Below, piece after piece: positions 33,077 to 37,235 of a DNA stretch of 37,235 nucleotides; the stretch's first letter is position 1; every line of letters starts with the position of its first letter. The translations under genes and the position numbers were made by a program. The stretch comes from Ignavibacteriota bacterium (GTDB lineage: Bacteria > Bacteroidota > Ignavibacteria > Kapaibacteriales > UBA2268), in NCBI GenBank assembly GCA_020437395.1, contig JAGQWJ010000001.1:1-37235 (forward strand). Direction: 5' to 3'. Under the pieces are notes generated by a model that was not told where the DNA came from, ran no database searches, and was given only the letters and a program-made list of their open reading frames with translations.

Positions 33077-35800
33077 ATGGATTTGAAAATAGCTTCCCTT
33101 GTAGAATTAGGAAAAGACAAGATAGAAAAACTTCCCTTCTCGATCAGAATACTTTTAGAAAATGCTTTGCGTAATAAAGATAACTTTGCAATTACCCAAG
33201 AACACGTAGATACTTTGTTGAACTGGAACCCAGAAGGAACAGACAAAGAAGTACCTTATAAGCCAGCTAGAGTGTTAATGCAAGATTTCACTGGTGTGCC
33301 TGCTGTAGTTGACATAGCTTCAATTAGATCAGAAGTGATTAGAAAAGGAAAAGACGGTTCGAAAATAAACCCGCTTATACCAGTGGACTTAGTAATAGAT
33401 CACTCGGTACAAGTTGATTATTTTGGTACAAATTACTCTTTGAAGCGTAACGTAGATTTGGAATATGAGCGAAACTTAGAAAGATATCAATTCTTGAAAT
33501 GGGCACAAAATACATTCAAAAACTTCACGGTTGTACCTCCGGGTATGGGTATCTGTCACCAGGTTAACTTAGAGTATTTGGCTACCGGTATAGTTGAGCG
33601 TGATGGTTGGGCTTTCCCAGATACATTAGTAGGGACAGACTCACATACACCTATGGTCAACGGTATTGGAGTATTAGGATGGGGTGTTGGTGGTATAGAA
33701 GCTGAAGCAGCTATATTGGGACAACCTATGTTCTTTACTTGTCCACAAGTTATTGGCTTGAAACTAACTGGTAACTTACAAGAAGGTATAACTGCTACAG
33801 ATATGGTACTAGAGATAACTCAATTGTTACGTAACTACGGTGTAGTGAATAAATTTGTAGAAGTATTTGGAGAGGGAGTTGGTAATCTGAGCGTAACTGA
33901 CAGAGCAACAATATCAAATATGTCTCCCGAATTTGGATGTACAGTTACATACTTCCCAATTGACGATCAAACTTTGGACTATATGCGTCGCACGAACCGT
34001 TCTGACAAGCAAATCAAACTAGTAGAAGACTATTGCAAATCTAATTTGCTATGGAGAGAAAACGAAGATAAAATAGTCTATTCAGATGTATTAGAACTAA
34101 ACTTGGATACATTGCAACCAAACGTTGCTGGACCAAAACGTCCTCAAGATAAGATATTAGTGAAAGATTTGGGGGATAAGTTCCAAGATTTATTGGATAG
34201 TAACTACAGTCGTAAATATTTGCCTATAAAAGATAGAAAAGAATGTGCTTGGCTTTCAGAAGGTGGTTCAGGCACAGAATTTAATTATGAAGAAAATGTA
34301 GTAACTGACGTTGAAAGTGAAGTAGAGTTAAAATCCGAAGTTATAAAATCAGTCAGAATTAAACTAAGAAACGAAGAGTATATATTAACTGATGGTGATA
34401 TTGCTATAGCAGCTATAACAAGTTGTACTAATACTTCTAACCCCAACGTAATGCTTGGTGCAGGACTAGTAGCAAGAAAGGCCATAGAAAGAGGATTACA
34501 AGTAAAGCCATGGGTAAAAACAAGTTTAGCCCCAGGTTCTAAAGTTGTTACTGAGTACTTACAACGTTCAGGATTACTTGAAGATTTAGAAGCGCTGAAA
34601 TTCCACTTAGTTGGATACGGATGTACTTCTTGTATTGGTAATAGTGGTCCACTGCCTCCTCACGTTGAACGAGCAATAGATAAAGCTAACTTAGTACTGA
34701 CTTCGGTTGTATCTGGAAATAGAAACTTTGAAGCTAGAATTCACCCGAAAATAAAGATGAATTTCCTTGCTTCGCCTATGCTAGTTGTAGCTTATGCCTT
34801 AGTTGGTAAAGTTGATATCAACATATTAGAAGATGTTATTGGTTATGACCCTAATGGTGAAGCTGTTTATCTGAAAGATATATGGCCAACTCAGAAAGAA
34901 ATAAACGACGTACTCGCTGCTTCTTTGACTAGAGCAGATTTTGAAAGTACTTATAGTGTAATATTTGACGGTGAAGAAGATTGGCAGAAACTTGACGCTC
35001 CAACTGGTGAAAACTACACTTGGGGAGACGATTCTACTTACATCAAAGAAGCTCCATTCTTCCAAAATATTTCTACAGAAGTGGAAGAGCCACAAGATAT
35101 TGAAAATGCAAGAGTATTGCTCAAATTAGGCGACTCAGTCACAACTGACCACATTTCGCCTGCTGGTTCGTTCGCACCAACTTCGCCTGCTGGTATGTAT
35201 TTGCTAGAAAATGGTGTAGAAAAACCAATGTTTAATTCTTATGGCTCACGTCGTGGTAATCACGAAGTAATGATGAGAGGAACTTTTGCTAACGTACGTA
35301 TCAATAACGAACTATCTGAAAAAGAAGGTGGTTACACTACTTACTTACCTACTAAAGAACCAATGTCAGTTTATGATGCTGCAATGAAATATATAGAAAA
35401 TGATATTCCTTTAGTAATTATTGGTGGTAAGGAGTACGGTAGTGGCTCTTCACGTGATTGGGCTGCAAAAGGTACTGCACTACTTGGTGTAAAAGCCGTG
35501 ATAGTAGAGAGCTTCGAACGTATTCACAGAAGTAACCTTGTTGGTATGGGTGTTTTACCTTTAGAAATGATTGGTACTGACCCAGACATATTAGGATTAG
35601 ACGGAACCGAGAAATACACTATCAACGGAATCAGTGAAGGACTTACACCTTCTAAAACGCTTAGAGTTGACTTTGAAAGAACTAATGGCGAGAAAGGAAG
35701 TTTTGATGTGCTTTGTCGATTAGATTCAGAAATAGAAATAGAATATTACAAAAACGGTGGTATTCTACACTATGTACTCCGTGAATTCTTAAAAAAATAA
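33077..35800 (+). CDS. acnA: aconitate hydratase, AcnA type
   Basis: 907 residues, the size of AcnA/IRP1-type aconitases, converting citrate to isocitrate in the TCA cycle. The [4Fe-4S] ligands are visible: Cys450 in ITSCTNTSNPNVM and Cys516/Cys519 in GYGCTSCIGNSGPL, with the 66 and 3 residue spacing of the family. The swivel domain carries GGKEYGSGSSRDWAAKGT. The N-terminal part has VPPGMGICHQVNLEYL and VGTDSHTPMVNGIGVLGWGV. The gene is monocistronic, with a 218-bp upstream region shared with the divergent exonuclease gene and a hairpin terminator downstream. Confidence 0.97.
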   Translation: MDLKIASLVELGKDKIEKLPFSIRILLENALRNKDNFAITQEHVDTLLNWNPEGTDKEVPYKPARVLMQDFTGVPAVVDIASIRSEVIRKGKDGSKINPLIPVDLVIDHSVQVDYFGTNYSLKRNVDLEYERNLERYQFLKWAQNTFKNFTVVPPGMGICHQVNLEYLATGIVERDGWAFPDTLVGTDSHTPMVNGIGVLGWGVGGIEAEAAILGQPMFFTCPQVIGLKLTGNLQEGITATDMVLEITQLLRNYGVVNKFVEVFGEGVGNLSVTDRATISNMSPEFGCTVTYFPIDDQTLDYMRRTNRSDKQIKLVEDYCKSNLLWRENEDKIVYSDVLELNLDTLQPNVAGPKRPQDKILVKDLGDKFQDLLDSNYSRKYLPIKDRKECAWLSEGGSGTEFNYEENVVTDVESEVELKSEVIKSVRIKLRNEEYILTDGDIAIAAITSCTNTSNPNVMLGAGLVARKAIERGLQVKPWVKTSLAPGSKVVTEYLQRSGLLEDLEALKFHLVGYGCTSCIGNSGPLPPHVERAIDKANLVLTSVVSGNRNFEARIHPKIKMNFLASPMLVVAYALVGKVDINILEDVIGYDPNGEAVYLKDIWPTQKEINDVLAASLTRADFESTYSVIFDGEEDWQKLDAPTGENYTWGDDSTYIKEAPFFQNISTEVEEPQDIENARVLLKLGDSVTTDHISPAGSFAPTSPAGMYLLENGVEKPMFNSYGSRRGNHEVMMRGTFANVRINNELSEKEGGYTTYLPTKEPMSVYDAAMKYIENDIPLVIIGGKEYGSGSSRDWAAKGTALLGVKAVIVESFERIHRSNLVGMGVLPLEMIGTDPDILGLDGTEKYTINGISEGLTPSKTLRVDFERTNGEKGSFDVLCRLDSEIEIEYYKNGGILHYVLREFLKK

Positions 35801-35837
35801 TCTTATCTAAAGAATTATTCCTTAAGAATAAATTATA

Positions 35838-35873
35838 AAGCCATTTCATTTATTTAATGAAATGGCTTTTTTT
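35838..35873 (+). terminator. Rho-independent terminator after acnA
   Basis: Stem AAAGCCATTTCATT/AATGAAATGGCTTT with a short A/T loop and seven Ts. It sits between the convergent acnA and MEMO genes. Confidence 0.87.
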
Positions 35874-35906
35874 AAGAGTGATTTAAGAGTGATTTAAAAA
35901 TGATTT
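35874..35906 (+). repeat. 11-bp tandem repeat, three copies
   Basis: AAGAGTGATTT twice (35874-35884, 35885-35895), then the diverged AAAAATGATTT (35896-35906), running into the stop codon of the minus-strand MEMO gene. Confidence 0.7.
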
Positions 35907-37102
35907 TACTCTACAACGAAACTCGCAAAACTAACAACTGATTGTGTTTCCTCTTCGTACCATTGGTTATAGCCAGTTGCAGTCACTTTTTTACTATTTG
36001 TTAAATTGAGTGCAGCATAGAATGGAGCTGTACCGCAAATTCTATTTTTATCATTCGTTTCTGCTATTTCATTAAAAAATGCGTTTTTATCTGAACTTGT
36101 TAATTTTTCTATTATAGATTCATCTTCGTGTTTTAATCTGAGCAACTCTGATGCAGCAGAAAAATCATCACCAAATTTTCTGCCTACGTGAGACAAATCT
36201 CCACTCGAAAGTATTAATACATTCTTATCTGATGATTTAATAGCATTCTTTATTGATTCTATTACTTTATTATAGTTCTCAACATTATCAGGAGTAATTT
36301 TTTCGTTGAAATAATGAGCAGGCGAACCAGTAAGAATAGGAACAATCCTAAATTCCTTATCTTTTAATAGATGTTGCAAGAAAATTAGATGAAACTCTAA
36401 CGAGTGTTCTTTATAATGAGCAATATCATCGTAACTAATTTCGCAATTGCTTTCTATCTCTGACAATAGTTGATAATCGATAATTGCTGTTCCTAAAGGT
36501 GTTTTAAAATCTTTTTTTGAGAACATAAAGTCGGCTGAGCTTCTGTAGTGAGAAGTTCCTAATAGAATCACAGTGTCAATAGAATCAGCTTTCTGTAAAT
36601 TTAAAAAAGAATTAGCATAAGTCTCCCATGATTCCTCTAAACGCAAATCAATGTGCGGAGCTAATATTGCTTTGACTGGCTCATCAGTTAGCTGCTTACC
36701 CTTATCTAATATTCTATCTAAAAATGCTTTTAATTCAACAGGGTCCTTGGGATAAGAAAAAGAATGGCAATATGATTCCCTCACTTTTCCATTAATATAT
36801 GATTGCATATTTTCAATTGCCATTCGGGTACTGGCCGTATCAATCATATTAAGCGTAACCAAATTATCTAATAATGTATAAAGTTTATTATCAGATAGGT
36901 TCAATAATTTAGCAACACCGTCATCAGCAATTTCTTCTGGAGTCTTTTTGCCTTCTATTAAAGTTTGGATAAGAGGATAATAGGAAAATGGTAGTGCAAT
37001 TGGTTCAGCTATCAGCAAAGGGTCACTTATGTATATGAATTTATGCTCAAACTCTTGGATTAGATCTATATCCAAATCCCCTCTTAACTTAATCTGGTTC
37101 AT
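35906..37102 (-). CDS. MEMO1-family protein (AmmeMemoRadiSam system protein B) with N-terminal extension
   Basis: 398 residues, about 120 more than the usual MEMO protein. The MEMO domain starts near 140 with AILAPHIDLRLEESW (His150), LGTSHYRSS (His185), EHSLEFHLIFLQ (His233), SSGDLSHVG and the late ICGTAPFYAAL, matching the His/Cys metal-site pattern of this dioxygenase-like family. The first 110 residues (EPIALPFSYYPLIQTLIEGK, then LNLSDNKLYTLLDNLVTLNM) look helical and resemble a winged-helix or PqqD-like module, not firmly identified. MEMO, AMMECR1 and radical SAM genes often occur together; the other two are not in the window. It overlaps the upstream membrane-protein gene by 14 bp. Confidence 0.88.
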   Translation of the reverse strand: MNQIKLRGDLDIDLIQEFEHKFIYISDPLLIAEPIALPFSYYPLIQTLIEGKKTPEEIADDGVAKLLNLSDNKLYTLLDNLVTLNMIDTASTRMAIENMQSYINGKVRESYCHSFSYPKDPVELKAFLDRILDKGKQLTDEPVKAILAPHIDLRLEESWETYANSFLNLQKADSIDTVILLGTSHYRSSADFMFSKKDFKTPLGTAIIDYQLLSEIESNCEISYDDIAHYKEHSLEFHLIFLQHLLKDKEFRIVPILTGSPAHYFNEKITPDNVENYNKVIESIKNAIKSSDKNVLILSSGDLSHVGRKFGDDFSAASELLRLKHEDESIIEKLTSSDKNAFFNEIAETNDKNRICGTAPFYAALNLTNSKKVTATGYNQWYEEETQSVVSFASFVVE

Positions 37103-37235
37103 TCTGTTGACTCTGTCTGGTTTTCTTTAACTCTTCTAACTTACGAAGTTTTGTTTTGAATTTGGAAACTATAATCATAAATGCGACACCTGCAACCAAC
37201 ATAGCAATACCTGCTATCAAAAACCAAATTTCTTT
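37089..37235 (-). CDS. small single-span membrane protein, C-terminal part only
   Basis: The last 48 codons of a gene cut by the window end. It shows one hydrophobic span (EIWFLIAGIAMLVAGVAFMI) followed by a basic helical tail (KLRKLEELKKTRQSQQNEPD). Its stop lies 14 bp inside the MEMO gene, so the two are translationally coupled. The shape recalls small anchors such as CcmD-like proteins, but there is not enough sequence to identify it. Confidence 0.6.
   Translation of the reverse strand, partial: KEIWFLIAGIAMLVAGVAFMIIVSKFKTKLRKLEELKKTRQSQQNEPD

Noticed and set aside
1..37235. CRISPR arrays, tRNA or rRNA genes, prophage or restriction/defence systems
   Set aside because: No spaced direct repeats, cloverleaf or rRNA stretches and no phage or defence protein motifs were seen in reading the window.

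Overview
This 37.2 kb window is AT-rich (roughly one third G+C by eye) and comes from a Gram-negative bacterium of the Bacteroidota/Chlorobiota (FCB) group. The evidence is two proteins with C-terminal sorting tails of the type IX secretion system (T9SS) kind (the M1 peptidase at 10925 and the repeat protein at 18533), OmpA-family peptidoglycan-binding proteins, many short-signal lipoproteins, few Shine-Dalgarno sequences, ThyX rather than ThyA, and an AcnA-type aconitase. The gene set resembles Ignavibacteria/Kapabacteria-like lineages, but that finer placement is inference. I see no rRNA, tRNA, CRISPR array or prophage.

Layout. 1-323: the end of an IS1595-family (IS1016/ISXO2-like) insertion sequence, cut by the window edge. 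It abuts a DegP/HtrA protease gene whose start lies only 34 bp from the inferred IS end. 2027-6023: a divergent pair of envelope genes, a beta-barrel protein with tandem OmpA domains (minus strand) and a VWA-like/OmpA/SPOR-like lipoprotein (plus strand). The plus-strand gene is followed by thyX and a LolA-like secreted protein. 7732-9426: an E2 acyltransferase with two lipoyl domains. 9597-10790: a secreted-protein gene broken by an in-frame amber codon at a motif tryptophan. 10925-16132: a tight four-gene operon (M1 aminopeptidase, YggS, lipoprotein, SpoIIE-type phosphatase). 16142-20833: a beta-barrel gene diverging from a lipoprotein-ribD-repeat protein-lipoprotein run. 21095-23384: a small Cna-B-like protein, then an ECF sigma factor and its unusual membrane partner. 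23559-27586: a minus-strand operon (lipoprotein, manC, hutI, serine hydrolase). 27738-30938: a Cys-tailed HMA protein and a large S41-like protein with apparently altered active-site motifs. 31201-37235: a YihY membrane protein, a PolB-like exonuclease, aconitase, a MEMO-family protein with an N-terminal extension, and the tail of a small membrane protein.

How it fits together. Most genes are housekeeping (dTMP, riboflavin, TCA cycle, 2-oxoacid dehydrogenase, PLP homeostasis, GDP-mannose) mixed with cell-envelope functions. The points most worth a second look are the sigma-factor partner that joins an anti-sigma-like N-terminus to a beta-barrel-like C-terminus with a palindrome upstream of the pair, the TGG-to-TAG disrupted secreted protein, the IS placed at the htrA promoter, the S41 homologue without its usual nucleophile, and the VWA-OmpA-SPOR lipoprotein. 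I did not find a clearly novel defence or mobile system.
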